NCBI RefSeq assembly: GCF_000315425.1
Contig: NZ_JH992925.1
Span: 214,348 to 270,137 of the forward strand
Direction of reading: 5' to 3'
Source: Massilia timonae CCUG 45783
GTDB taxonomy: Bacteria > Pseudomonadota > Gammaproteobacteria > Burkholderiales > Burkholderiaceae_D
DNA: 55,790 nt
This document shows positions 32,595 to 42,078 of this stretch, piece by piece (the stretch's first letter is position 1; each line of letters begins with the position of its first letter). Below the pieces are notes generated by a model. The model was not told where the DNA came from. It saw nothing but the letters and a program-made list of their open reading frames with translations, and did no database searches. The translations under genes were made by a program, and so were the position numbers.

Positions 32595-34853
32595 TCACCG
32601 GGACCCGAGCTCCCACCAGGCCGGCATCAGGTTCCGGATGCCCGGCTGGGCGAAGCGGTCGTCGATCAGCCACACCACGCCGCGATCCTGCTCGGTGCGG
32701 ATCACGCGCCCGGCCGCCTGCACCACCTTCTGGATGCCGGGATACAGATAGGTGTAATCGTAGCCGGCGCCGAACAGCGCCTGCATCCGTTCGCGCAGCT
32801 GCTCGTTGACGGGATTGACCTGGGGCAGGCCGAGGGTGGCGACGAAGGCGCCGATCAGGCGCTCGCCCGGCAGGTCCACGCCTTCGCCGAAGGCGCCGCC
32901 CAGCACCGCGAAGCCGACCCCCGCGCCTTTGACGTCGAAGCGGTCGATGAAGCCCTGGCGTTCGTGCTCGCTCATGCGGCGTTCCTGGCGCCAGGCCGGG
33001 ATGGCCGGATCCAGCCGCTCCAGCGCGTTCGCCACCTTGTCGAGATAGTCGAAGCTGCTGAAGAAGGCCAGGTAGTTGCCGGGACGTTCGCGGTACTGGC
33101 GCGCGATCAGTTCGGCGATGGGCTGGACCGAGGCGGCGCGCACCTGGTAGCGGGTCGAGATACCGCGCGCGACGTGGACCTCGAGCTGGCTCGCCCTGAA
33201 CGGCGAGTCGACCTCGACCCAGGCCGTGTCTTCGGGCATGCCGAGGGTGTCGAGGCAGTAGTGCCAGGGCCCGAGCGTGGCCGAGAACAGCGTGCTCGAA
33301 TGGGTGGCGGCGAAGCGCGGCCCGAGGAAGGGCGCCGGCACCACGTTGCGGATGCAGATCGTCGAATCGCGTACGGTGGGACGGTCGGCGTGCCGGCTCA
33401 GGTCGCACAGCGAGTGTGGCCCGAACGATTCGGCCAGCCGCACGAACCCCATGGCGTCGAAGTAAAAGCGCTGCAGGTCGGGGTCGAGCGGGCCGGGAAA
33501 GGCCGCCAGGTGTTCGTTGATGGCGCTGCCCGCTTCCTGCAGCGCGTCGACCAGCTTCGCTGGAATCTTCTCGAGCAGCTGGTAGGGCGCCGGCGCCGTC
33601 TTGTCGACCGCGGTCCAGGCGCGGCCCACGCGCTCCAGCACCTTCTTGACGGCTGGCGGCGAGCCGGCGCGGGCCAGGCGCAGCAGCTCGCGATCGAGCT
33701 CGGTGCTGTACATCGAGCGCGCGCGGCCGACCAGGTTGTGGGCCTCGTCGACCAGCAGGCTGGTTTTCCAGCCGTTGGCGAGCGCCAGCGCGTACAGCAT
33801 GGCGCTGCCGTCGAAATAATAGTTATAGTCGCCGACGATCATGTCGGACCAGCGCGCCATCTCGCTGCCCAGGTAATAGGGGCAGACTTCGTGCGCCAGC
33901 GCGACCTCGCGCAGCGCCTCGCGGTCCAGCACGGGCACGGCCGTCGCGGCCGCGCGGGCGGCCGGCAGGCGATCGTAGAAGCCGCGCGCCAGCGGACAGG
34001 ATTCGCCATGACACTCCTTGTCGGGATGCTCGCAGGCCTTGTCGCGCGCGGTGAGTTCGAGCACGCGCAACGGGGCTTTGCTGCCGGCGCACAGGGTCGC
34101 GGCGCCGTCCAGCGCCAGGCGCCGGCCGGGGGTCTTCGCGGCCAGGAAGAAGACCTTGTCCAGCTTCTCGCGCGGCATGGCCTTGAGCACCGGGAACAGG
34201 CTGCCCACGGTCTTGCCGATGCCGGTCGGGGCCTGCGCCAGCAGGCAGCGCCCACTGGCGTTGGCGCGGTAGATGCTTTCGGCGAGCTGGCGCTGGCCGG
34301 GGCGGAAGTCGGCATGCGGGAACGACAGCGACTGCAATGCGGCGTCGCGCGCCGCGCGGTGCGCCGCTTCGCTGGCGGCCCAGCCCGAGAAGCGCTGGCA
34401 CAGCTCTTCGAAGTGCGCGCGCAGCCAGGCGCTGTCGCGCGTCTCGCGCAGCACGGTTTCGACGCCGCTGACGATGTCGTAGTAGACCAGGGCCAGGTTG
34501 ACCGACTCCATGCCCTGTTCCTGGCACAGCAGGTGGCCATAGACGCGCAGCTGGGCCCAGTGCAGGTGGCGGTGGTTGTCGGGAATGGCGTCCACCCGGC
34601 CGCGATGGGTCTTGACCTCTTCGATCAGATTTTCATTGGCGTCGTAGCCGTCGGCCCGGCCGCGCACGTGCAATTCGTTCCATTGGCCGGACAGCGCGAC
34701 CTCGCTGCGGTAGCCGTCGCCGCGGCGGCCGGCCACGACGGCATGGCCGGCAATGCCTTCCTGGGCGCTGGGGGAGGGGGTGAAGCGCAGGTCGAGGTCA
34801 CCCTGCTTGGCGGTGAACTCGCACAGGGCGCGTACGGCGATGGTGTAGCTCAC
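32595..34853 (-). CDS. XPD-like Fe-S helicase with N-terminal Cas4/RecB-like nuclease domain
   Basis: 752 residues. The N-terminal domain has the PD-(D/E)XK layout of Cas4/RecB nucleases: GRADGYD (D68), IEEVKTHRG (E79, K81) and a QLRVY motif (Q101, Y105). The helicase follows: Walker A LLAQAPTGIGKT (about 204-215), four cysteines for an Fe-S cluster (C274, C281, C286, C324), DEAH box LLVDEAHN (about 367-373), and C-terminal motifs QAAGRVIRTEQDRG. Such enzymes unwind DNA 5'-3' in repair (DinG/XPD family). The start is GTG, 6 bp after the FAN1-like nuclease gene, so they form an operon behind a LexA-type box. Both genes point to crosslink or fork repair. Confidence 0.9.
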   Translation of the reverse strand: MSYTIAVRALCEFTAKQGDLDLRFTPSPSAQEGIAGHAVVAGRRGDGYRSEVALSGQWNELHVRGRADGYDANENLIEEVKTHRGRVDAIPDNHRHLHWAQLRVYGHLLCQEQGMESVNLALVYYDIVSGVETVLRETRDSAWLRAHFEELCQRFSGWAASEAAHRAARDAALQSLSFPHADFRPGQRQLAESIYRANASGRCLLAQAPTGIGKTVGSLFPVLKAMPREKLDKVFFLAAKTPGRRLALDGAATLCAGSKAPLRVLELTARDKACEHPDKECHGESCPLARGFYDRLPAARAAATAVPVLDREALREVALAHEVCPYYLGSEMARWSDMIVGDYNYYFDGSAMLYALALANGWKTSLLVDEAHNLVGRARSMYSTELDRELLRLARAGSPPAVKKVLERVGRAWTAVDKTAPAPYQLLEKIPAKLVDALQEAGSAINEHLAAFPGPLDPDLQRFYFDAMGFVRLAESFGPHSLCDLSRHADRPTVRDSTICIRNVVPAPFLGPRFAATHSSTLFSATLGPWHYCLDTLGMPEDTAWVEVDSPFRASQLEVHVARGISTRYQVRAASVQPIAELIARQYRERPGNYLAFFSSFDYLDKVANALERLDPAIPAWRQERRMSEHERQGFIDRFDVKGAGVGFAVLGGAFGEGVDLPGERLIGAFVATLGLPQVNPVNEQLRERMQALFGAGYDYTYLYPGIQKVVQAAGRVIRTEQDRGVVWLIDDRFAQPGIRNLMPAWWELGSR

Positions 34854-34859
34854 GTAATC

Positions 34860-36518
34860 TCAGGCCGCCATCTCGGTAGGCTCGATCCACTGCAGGTAGC
34901 ACACGGCGACCGGCATGTCATGCGCCGCGCAGTAGTCGATCCAGCGCAGCTGGTTGTCCTGCAGGCGGTCGCCCGGGCCTTTCACTTCGATCATCAGGTA
35001 ACGGCCTTCGCTTGGCCAGAACTGGATCAGGTCGGGAAAGCCCGTGCGGTTTTCCTTGACGTCGGCCAGGATGCGTTCGCACCACTTGCGCAGGTGGGCG
35101 GCCGGGATGCAGGCCAGGGCCAGCTCGATGAGCTCGGGCGTGACGCCCTCCCAGTGCACGAAGGGCGATTGCAGGCCGGTTTTTTCCTGGTACGTGCGCA
35201 GGATCGTGTCGCGGTAGCTGCCGCTGTCCAGCTCCGCCAGGCAGGCGGCGAATTCGGCCTGCCGGCGCTGGTGGAAGTCGGCGCTGTGCAGGTCGGCCGG
35301 GCCGCGGTGGAAAGGGTGGAAGAAGGCGCCGGGAATGGCGGCGAACACGGCGCGCCAGCACAGCAGGCCGAACAGGGTGTTGGCGAGCGCGTTCTCGACG
35401 TAGAACACGGGCGCATCGCTCCCGTGCAGGTGGCCGCGCACGGCGCCCTCGACCCAGCGTTCGCCGTTCGGCGGCGCCAGCGACAGCTCGATGCGCTCTA
35501 CCTGCGTCTTGGCGCGCGGCGCCAGGCGCGCGTGGCCAAGGCGGCGCGCCAGGCGCGGCGCGATGCGGGACAGGTGCTGGCGCTCGGCTTCGTTCTCGGG
35601 CGCGCACTGAGCTGCAAGCAACAGGGCATGGGCCTGCTCGAAGCGCTCGTGTTTTTCGAGCACGCGGATCGCGCGCGCCCGCGCGCCGGGAAAGCGGCAG
35701 CGCGCGTAGGCGGCGTAGGCGCCGTCCCAGTCCTTCAGCTTTTCGTAGTGCTGGCCGATCTGGAACGTCAGTTTTTCGCGCCGGCTCTCGAGCCAGTCGT
35801 TGTCGAAGGCGTGCACGGGCAGGTCGCGCACCACCTCGTCGACGTCTTCGCCGGCGGCGAAGCGCTCGCGGCAGGCATGCAGCTGCAGGTAGTGGTCGAC
35901 GTCGGCACGGCGGCGAAAACCGCGCGAGGCGGGCGAGATGTCCACGCTCTCGTAGCGGAACAGGCCGAGGTCGGACAGCACGAAGTCGGTCCAGCCCTGG
36001 TGCAGGTTGCCGAAAAAGACCAGGCGCAGGCGGTCGCACAGCGGCTTGACCAGGATGCGCCAGGCGACGTCGGGACAGGCCGGATGCCAGCCGGAGAAGC
36101 GGCGCGCCTCGGGGAATGCGGGGCGCAGGGCGTCCAGCTGTTCGTCCTTGCGCGCTGTCTTGCGCGGCAACTGCGCGCCGAAGGCGTCGAGGATCTCGGG
36201 CTTGGACAGCAGGTCGAACAATTCGTCGAGCGTGAGTTCGGGGTCGGGTTCGATCCAGCCGGTGCCGAGCAGGTGGGAGGCAGCCTCGACCGGACAACCG
36301 ATCTCGGCATAGCTCAGTTTGCTGGCGCGGAACAGGTTACCTTTGCGCATGACCATGCGCACGAACAGGGCGCGCGCATTGTGCGGCAAGGTCGGGAACC
36401 GGGCCAGGAAGGCCTGTTCGCCGTCGTCGAGCAAATCGCCATAGCGTTCGCCGATCCAATCGAGAACCCGCTGGAAGTTATCCAGATAATAAAACTCGTT
36501 TTCCAACACCCTGATCAT
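34860..36518 (-). CDS. FAN1-like VRR-NUC structure-specific nuclease
   Basis: About 552 residues, matching bacterial FAN1 (Pseudomonas form about 560). The C-terminal VRR-NUC domain is clear: ENRTGFPDLIQFW (metal Asp near 496), then LMIEVKGPGDRLQDNQLRW (Glu and Lys near 511 and 513, with the Gln of motif 3). The middle is helical with TPR-like stretches (KLKDWDGAYAAYARC). The N terminus has the winged-helix-like RVLDWIGERYGDLLDDGE region. FAN1 cuts 5' flaps and unhooks DNA interstrand crosslinks. ATG at 36518 follows an in-frame GTG at 36521; AGGTGGG lies upstream. A LexA-type box is 15 bp upstream. Confidence 0.9.
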   Translation of the reverse strand: MIRVLENEFYYLDNFQRVLDWIGERYGDLLDDGEQAFLARFPTLPHNARALFVRMVMRKGNLFRASKLSYAEIGCPVEAASHLLGTGWIEPDPELTLDELFDLLSKPEILDAFGAQLPRKTARKDEQLDALRPAFPEARRFSGWHPACPDVAWRILVKPLCDRLRLVFFGNLHQGWTDFVLSDLGLFRYESVDISPASRGFRRRADVDHYLQLHACRERFAAGEDVDEVVRDLPVHAFDNDWLESRREKLTFQIGQHYEKLKDWDGAYAAYARCRFPGARARAIRVLEKHERFEQAHALLLAAQCAPENEAERQHLSRIAPRLARRLGHARLAPRAKTQVERIELSLAPPNGERWVEGAVRGHLHGSDAPVFYVENALANTLFGLLCWRAVFAAIPGAFFHPFHRGPADLHSADFHQRRQAEFAACLAELDSGSYRDTILRTYQEKTGLQSPFVHWEGVTPELIELALACIPAAHLRKWCERILADVKENRTGFPDLIQFWPSEGRYLMIEVKGPGDRLQDNQLRWIDYCAAHDMPVAVCYLQWIEPTEMAA

Positions 36519-36532
36519 CACCGAACGCCCAC

Positions 36533-36548
36533 CTGTACTTATATACAG
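36533..36548 (-). promoter_or_regulatory. Candidate LexA (SOS) box upstream of the FAN1-helicase operon
   Basis: CTGT-N8-ACAG with an AT-rich centre (ACTTATAT), which is the LexA box pattern of E. coli and betaproteobacteria. On the minus strand a -10-like TATACT overlaps its upstream edge, so LexA binding would block the promoter. It lies 15 bp before the nuclease start codon. Confidence 0.7.
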
Positions 36549-36600
36549 TATAGCGTTTTCTGGCGGCGGCCGCCCGCCAGGTGCGGCCTATTTGCCACGC

Positions 36601-37278
36601 CTAGCGTGCAGGAGGGGCAGGGGTTTCATCTTCCGCCGGCGCGGCATGACCGTTGGCATGGTAGATCACGGCCGAGATCAGGGCGACGTCGCTGTCGTCC
36701 TGGGCCTCGCCGGCGCGTGCGGGATTCACCGTCCGGGCCTGACGCGCGGCCTGGCGTGGCGCCTGGACGCGAGAGCGGGCTGGGGCGGCGGCGCGCGCTT
36801 CCGGACGGCGCGCCGGGGCCGTCTTGACGGACGCCGGCGCGGCCTTGGCTGGGGCCGTCGTAGGCGCGGCGGCCGGTTCGAGCAGGCGCAGCGGCGGAAC
36901 GGGCGCAGGCGCCGCCGCCAGCACCGGGTCTGGCTCCGGTTGGGGCGCCGTGTCGACGATCAAGGCCGTCTCGACCGGCGCCGGGTCCATGCTCGCGATC
37001 GGGGCGGGCGCCGCATCGTGCCGCGCCACTTCCATCGGCGCGGGACCGGCGCCGGCCGCCAGCCAGGCCAGGGTCGCCGTCAAACCGACGGCGACCGCCA
37101 CCGCCGCGCCATACCAGGCCAGGCGCGCGCCGTGACCGGCGCCCGCGCGCCGCGCCGGCTCGCGCTCGAGCTTGGCGAGGATGCTGTCTTCGCGGCCGCC
37201 GCGGCGCGCCGACGACATCAGGTTGGGACGCATATGGGCATGCATGCGGTTGTCTTGATTTTCGTCTGATGGACGCAC
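36601..37278 (-). CDS. Ala/Pro-rich single-pass membrane protein, unknown function
   Basis: 225 residues: a basic cytoplasmic part (DSILAKLEREPARRAG), one membrane helix (YGAAVAVAVGLTATLAWLAA, around residues 55-75), then about 140 residues rich in Ala and Pro with no recognised domain. It ends ISAVIYHANGHAAPAEDETP. The start is GTG at 37278, chosen for AGGAG 7 bases upstream; ATG at 37245 is later and lacks a ribosome site. It is divergent from the T6SS gene block 59 bp away and could be related to it, but nothing in the sequence shows that. Confidence 0.6.
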   Translation of the reverse strand: MRPSDENQDNRMHAHMRPNLMSSARRGGREDSILAKLEREPARRAGAGHGARLAWYGAAVAVAVGLTATLAWLAAGAGPAPMEVARHDAAPAPIASMDPAPVETALIVDTAPQPEPDPVLAAAPAPVPPLRLLEPAAAPTTAPAKAAPASVKTAPARRPEARAAAPARSRVQAPRQAARQARTVNPARAGEAQDDSDVALISAVIYHANGHAAPAEDETPAPPAR

Positions 37279-37337
37279 GACATTACTCCTAAGATTGGCT
37301 TCTCCTGTTCTGATTAGAAACAATCCTGGGGAGTCCG

Positions 37338-38177
37338 ATGCTGATCTTGATCGCCCTTCTGTACGTTTGTCTCGCTTCAGGCCTGGCTTGGCTTGTTCTT
37401 TTTCCAAGTGGACGGGCCTGGATGGCGCGCGGGATGCATGCCATGCGTGGCCTGGCCGGCCGCGCCGGTGCCTGGAGCCATGCCGGCACGCGCGCCGCCG
37501 GCGCCATGCGCGACAGCGTCACCCTGTCGCTGCGCGAGCGGGTGGTGCAGGGAGTGCGCCGCCACCAGGTGCTGCTGGCCATCGGCGCGCCGGCGGTGTT
37601 GATTCCTTCGCTGCTGGCGCTGGCGCTGAGCAATCCGGCCATGCTGCCGGTGTACGAGGGCAGCAGCGCCTTGCCCGACGAACAGGTGGCGGCGCTGCTG
37701 GCCGGCGAGCAGCTGGTGCCGCCGGTGGCGCTGCCGCCCAGCGTGTTCACCACGGCCGAGGTCGAGCTGGTGCGGCCGATGCTGGTCGGCGCCAGCCGTA
37801 ACTGGGGCTTGCTGCATCCCGACTTCAGCCAGCGCCTGCTGCTGGCGTTCAAGATCATGAAGGAACAGCATGGCTACGAGATGGCGCTGCTCGAGGGCTA
37901 CCGCAGTCCGGCGCGCCAGGATGAGCTGGCCGCGACCGGCGGCCACGTCACCAATGCGCGCGCCTTCCAGAGCTGGCACCAGTATGGCCTGGCGGCCGAT
38001 TGCGCCTTCCTGCGCGACGGCAAGCTGGTGATCTCGGAAAAAGACCCGTGGGCCATGCGCGGCTACCAGCTGTATGGCCAGGTGGCCGAATCGCTGGGCC
38101 TGACCTGGGGCGGGCGCTGGAAGATGATGGATTTCGGCCACATCGAGCTGCGCATGCGCGGCGTGATGGGGCGCTGA
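37338..38177 (+). CDS. M15-family peptidoglycan peptidase, TagX-like
   Basis: 279 residues with two hydrophobic segments (about 1-22 and 80-100) and a C-terminal M15/VanY-type zinc peptidase domain. LLEGYRSPARQDELAA, SWHQYGLAADCAF (zinc His and Asp) and WGGRWKMMDFGHIEL (zinc His) give the catalytic set. It should cut peptide stems of peptidoglycan from the periplasmic side. TagX, a membrane M15-type peptidase next to T6SS genes in Acinetobacter, is needed for T6SS assembly; the position 124 bp before tssM suggests the same use here (inference). GGGGAG precedes the ATG. Confidence 0.85.
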   Translation: MLILIALLYVCLASGLAWLVLFPSGRAWMARGMHAMRGLAGRAGAWSHAGTRAAGAMRDSVTLSLRERVVQGVRRHQVLLAIGAPAVLIPSLLALALSNPAMLPVYEGSSALPDEQVAALLAGEQLVPPVALPPSVFTTAEVELVRPMLVGASRNWGLLHPDFSQRLLLAFKIMKEQHGYEMALLEGYRSPARQDELAATGGHVTNARAFQSWHQYGLAADCAFLRDGKLVISEKDPWAMRGYQLYGQVAESLGLTWGGRWKMMDFGHIELRMRGVMGR

Positions 38178-38301
38178 GGCGCCAGCGTCGGCGGGCTGTT
38201 GCGTGATTTTTCGGATTTTGGCTGCATTGCGCAGAGTCAAGCAGCGCGTCGTATGCCCATGCGACCATTTCCTGTGAGATTTTTCTACAAGAGATCCCGC
38301 C

Positions 38302-41300
38302 ATGGCACGACTCTGGAAGTATCTGACCGACAGCCGCGTGCTGGCCGCGATCGGTCTCGCCGCGCTGGCGGCCATCCTGGTAATCGGCGCCGGCCTGCTC
38401 GGCCTCGGCATCGTGTGGGCCGCCATCGGCGCCCTGGCGCTGCTGGCCGGCTGGGGCATCTGGTGGATGCTGCGCCGCGCCTGGCGCGCTCGTCGTGCGC
38501 GCAAGCTGGCGGGCGCCATCGCCGGCGCCGGCGCCACCGACGACGACGGCAAGGACGAAGTCGCGGTGCTGCGCAAGAACCTGCTGGAGGCGGTCGGCAC
38601 CATCAAGACCTCCAAGCTGGGCCTGACCCGCGGCGCCGCGGCCCTGTACGAGCTGCCCTGGTACATGATCATCGGGAACCCGGCGGCCGGCAAGAGCAGC
38701 GCCATCGTGCACTCGGGGCTGAGCTTCCCGATCCCCGGCAACAAGGCGCTGCAGGGCGTGGGCGGCACCCGCAACTGCGACTGGTTCTTCACCACCGACG
38801 GCATCCTGCTCGACACCGCGGGGCGCTACTCGGTGCAGGACGCCGACCGCGCCGAGTGGTTCGGCTTCCTCGACCTGCTCAAGCGATACCGCCAGCGTGC
38901 GCCGATCAACGGCATCCTGATCGCGGTCAGCGTGGCCGAGCTGATGGCCGGCCCGGCCACCGCCTCGCACGAACTGGCCAAGAACCTGCGCACCCGGGTG
39001 CAGGAGCTGACCGAGCGCCTGGGCGTGCACGCGCCGGTGTACGTGGTGTTCACCAAGGCCGACCTGGTCGCCGGCTTCCTCGACTTCTTCCACGACAGCG
39101 AACAGGCCGAGCGCGAGCGGATCTGGGGCGCGACCCTGCGCTACAACCGGCGCGCCGCGCCGCAGGACGTGCTGGCCTTCTTCGACGAGCATTTCGACGA
39201 ACTGGTCGACGGCCTGAAGGAAATGAGCCTGGCCGGCATGGGCGCCAACCGCAGCACGACGCTGCGTTCCGGCGTGTTCACCTTCCCGCTGGAATTCGCG
39301 GCGCTGCGCACGCCGCTGCGCGCCTTCCTGGCCACGCTGTTCGAAGAGAACACCTATCAGTTCAAGCCGGTGTTCCGCGGCTTTTACTTCACCAGCGCGT
39401 TGCAGGAAGGCAGCGTGCAAGACCTGTCGAGCCGGCGCGTGGCCAGCCGTTTCGACCTGGCGCTGCAGGAGAGAAAGGGGGGCGAGGGTGCCGGGGAGCC
39501 GGCAGGTTCGCAGGCGGGGGCGCAATCCGGTTATTTCTTGCTCGAGCTGTTCCGCAAGGTGGTCTTCGCCGACCGCGAACTGGTCAAGCGCTACACGAAT
39601 CCGGCCGCGGCGCGCTGGAAGCTGGGCGCCTTCTTCGCCGCCACCATCCTGCTGGGCTGCGCGATGGGCGGCTGGTCGTGGTCGTACATGGGCAACCGCC
39701 AGCTGGTCGCCAACGTGCAGTCGGATCTCGACAAGGTGATGAAGCTGCAGGCGGGCCGCATCGACCTGCAGTCGCGCCTGGAGGCCCTCGACATCCTGCA
39801 GGACCGCATCGAGCAACTGGAGCGCTATGCCGACGACAAGCCGTGGGCGCTGGGCTTCGGCCTGTACCAGGGCGATATTCTGGCGCGCAAGCTGCGCGAC
39901 GAATACTTCGCCGGGGTGCGCGCGGTGATGGTCGAACCGGTCGCCGGCGCGCTCGAGACCATGCTCACGGAGGTCAACAACAATGCAGCCGCCCTCGATC
40001 CGGGGCGCCAGGTGGCCGCGCCCGCGTCCGTGTCCGCCAGCGCGCCCAGGCTTGGCCAGCCTTACCAGGACGCGTCGCCCACGGATGTCGGCGACGCCTA
40101 CAACGCGCTCAAGACCTATCTGATGCTGGGCACTAAATCGTATGCCGAGCCGGGCCACCTGAACGATCAGCTCACGCGCTACTGGCGCGGCTGGCTGGAG
40201 GCGAACCGCGGCAGCATGCCGCGCGAGCAGATGATCCGCAGCGCCGAGCGCCTGATGACCTTCCACCTGGCCCACATCGACGACCCGGCCTGGCCGCAGA
40301 TTTCGCCCAAACTGAGCCTGCTCGACACCACGCGCGAGCACCTGCGCCGCGTGGTGCGCGGCACGCCGGCGCGCGAGCGCGTGTACGCCGACATCAAGAC
40401 CCGCACCGCCACCCGCTTCCCGGCGGTGACGGTGGCGCGCATCGTCGGCGAGCAGGATGCGGCGCTGGTGGCCGGCAGCCACGCCGTCAGCGGCGCCTTC
40501 ACCCGCGCGGCCTGGGACAAGTTCGTGCTCGGCGCCATCCGGGATGCCTCGAACAAGGAACTGAACACGGTCGACTGGGTGCTCAAGACCACCGCGCGCG
40601 ACGACCTGACCCTGGAGGGCAGCCCCGAACAGATCCAGAAGGCGCTGATCGACCTGTACAAGGCCGACTATGCGCGCGAATGGTCGAAGTTCGTGCAGGG
40701 CGTGGCGATCGCCGACCTGCGCGGCTTCGACGCCAGCGTGCAGGCCATGAACCGCCTGGGCGACCCGCAATCCTCGCCGATCGCCAAGCTGCTGCGCACC
40801 ATCTATGAAGAGACGGCCTGGGACAATCCGGGCGGCCTGCGCGCGCCCATCGGCAAGACCGAGCGCGGCGTGATCGAGTGGTTCAAGCAGGTGGTCTTGC
40901 GGCGGGCGCCGTCCGACGCGCGCACGCTGGCCGACAGCGTCGACCCGTCCCAGCTGCTGGCCCAGCAACAACAGGGGGCCGGCCCGATCGGACGCGAGTT
41001 CGCCGGCGTGGCGCGCCTGGTCGGCGCCAGGGAAAAGGAAGCGTCGCTGATGACCGGCTATCTCGACGCGCTGTCGCGGCTGCGCACGCGGCTCAACGCA
41101 TTGAAGAACCAGGGCGATCCGGGTCCCGGCGCCAAGCAGTTCATGCAGCAGACGCTGGAGGGCAGCGGCTCGGAGCTGGCCGACGCGCTGCGCTACGTCG
41201 ACGAACAGATGCTGACCGGGATGAGCGACAGCCAGAAACAGGCGCTGCGCCCGCTGCTGGTGCGCCCGCTCACCCAGACCTTCGCCATGATCGTGCTGCC

Positions 41301-42078
41301 GTCCGAGGCCGAGATCAACAAGACCTGGCAGGCGCAGGTGGTCGAGCCGTTTACCCGCACGCTCGCCGCCAAGTACCCGTTCGCCCAGGATTCCAGCGTC
41401 GAGGCGACGCCCGGCGAGATCGGCCAGGTGTTCGGCCCCGAAGGCGCAGTGGCCAAGTTCGTGGGCACGGCGATGGGGCCGCTGGTGGTGCGGCGCGGCG
41501 ACGTACTGGCGGCGCGCACCTGGGCCGACATCGGCATCTCGCTGGCGCCGCAGGCGGTGGCCGCCTTCCCCGGCTGGGTGGCGCCGCTGTCGAACAACGG
41601 CGTGGCGGCCAGCGGGGCGGCCCAGACCGTGTTCCAGGTGTTGCCCCTGAGCGCGCCCGGCACGCTCGAGTACACGCTCGAGATCGACGGCCAGCAGCTG
41701 CGCTACCGGAACACGCCGCCCAGCTGGAACAATATGGTCCATCCGGGCCCGCAGGGCGTCTCGGGCGCGCGGGTCTCGGCGGTCACCTTCGATGGCCGCA
41801 CGGTGGAGCTGTTCAACCAGCCGGGCCAGTTCGGCCTGCAGCGCCTGTTCGAGGCGGCCCAGCGCAAGCGCAAGGACGGCGGGGTGTTCGAGCTGCGCTG
41901 GAGCGCGCAGAACGTCTCGGTGGCGGTCGACCTGAAGATCGTCAGCAGCCCGCAGTCCACCGGGGGCGGCCAGAGCCAGGCCCAGGGTTTCCGCGGCCTG
42001 CGCCTGCCGCCGGCGATCGTCGGCCGCCATGAAGCCCAGGACGCGGCGCCGGCGCTGGCCAGCGCGGGAGGCCAATGA
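38302..42078 (+). CDS. tssM: T6SS inner-membrane protein TssM (IcmF-like)
   Basis: 1258 residues, normal for TssM. Two membrane helices near residues 15-65, a cytoplasmic NTPase-like domain with Walker A IGNPAAGKSSAI (about 127-138), CDWFFTTDGILLDTAGRYS, a third helix (FFAATILLGCAMGGWSWSY, about 445), and a long periplasmic IcmF-related part ending in a beta domain (LFEAAQRKRKDGGVFELRWS). With TssJ and TssL it forms the trans-envelope complex. The low-complexity GGEGAGEPAGSQAGAQSG (about 393-410) lies in the cytoplasmic part before helix 3. Start codon ATG at 38302. Its stop overlaps the tagF start. Confidence 0.95.
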   Translation: MARLWKYLTDSRVLAAIGLAALAAILVIGAGLLGLGIVWAAIGALALLAGWGIWWMLRRAWRARRARKLAGAIAGAGATDDDGKDEVAVLRKNLLEAVGTIKTSKLGLTRGAAALYELPWYMIIGNPAAGKSSAIVHSGLSFPIPGNKALQGVGGTRNCDWFFTTDGILLDTAGRYSVQDADRAEWFGFLDLLKRYRQRAPINGILIAVSVAELMAGPATASHELAKNLRTRVQELTERLGVHAPVYVVFTKADLVAGFLDFFHDSEQAERERIWGATLRYNRRAAPQDVLAFFDEHFDELVDGLKEMSLAGMGANRSTTLRSGVFTFPLEFAALRTPLRAFLATLFEENTYQFKPVFRGFYFTSALQEGSVQDLSSRRVASRFDLALQERKGGEGAGEPAGSQAGAQSGYFLLELFRKVVFADRELVKRYTNPAAARWKLGAFFAATILLGCAMGGWSWSYMGNRQLVANVQSDLDKVMKLQAGRIDLQSRLEALDILQDRIEQLERYADDKPWALGFGLYQGDILARKLRDEYFAGVRAVMVEPVAGALETMLTEVNNNAAALDPGRQVAAPASVSASAPRLGQPYQDASPTDVGDAYNALKTYLMLGTKSYAEPGHLNDQLTRYWRGWLEANRGSMPREQMIRSAERLMTFHLAHIDDPAWPQISPKLSLLDTTREHLRRVVRGTPARERVYADIKTRTATRFPAVTVARIVGEQDAALVAGSHAVSGAFTRAAWDKFVLGAIRDASNKELNTVDWVLKTTARDDLTLEGSPEQIQKALIDLYKADYAREWSKFVQGVAIADLRGFDASVQAMNRLGDPQSSPIAKLLRTIYEETAWDNPGGLRAPIGKTERGVIEWFKQVVLRRAPSDARTLADSVDPSQLLAQQQQGAGPIGREFAGVARLVGAREKEASLMTGYLDALSRLRTRLNALKNQGDPGPGAKQFMQQTLEGSGSELADALRYVDEQMLTGMSDSQKQALRPLLVRPLTQTFAMIVLPSEAEINKTWQAQVVEPFTRTLAAKYPFAQDSSVEATPGEIGQVFGPEGAVAKFVGTAMGPLVVRRGDVLAARTWADIGISLAPQAVAAFPGWVAPLSNNGVAASGAAQTVFQVLPLSAPGTLEYTLEIDGQQLRYRNTPPSWNNMVHPGPQGVSGARVSAVTFDGRTVELFNQPGQFGLQRLFEAAQRKRKDGGVFELRWSAQNVSVAVDLKIVSSPQSTGGGQSQAQGFRGLRLPPAIVGRHEAQDAAPALASAGGQ

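Noticed and set aside
32595..32995. cas4 gene and a CRISPR-Cas system
   Set aside because: The Cas4/RecB-like motifs form the N-terminal domain of the helicase (coded near 34500-34853); no other cas gene or array is present.
37948..42075. Very long open frame (about 1375 codons) on the minus strand across tssM
   Set aside because: It is the antisense shadow of tssM in GC-rich DNA, His/Gln/Arg/Ala-rich, with no domain and no ribosome site.
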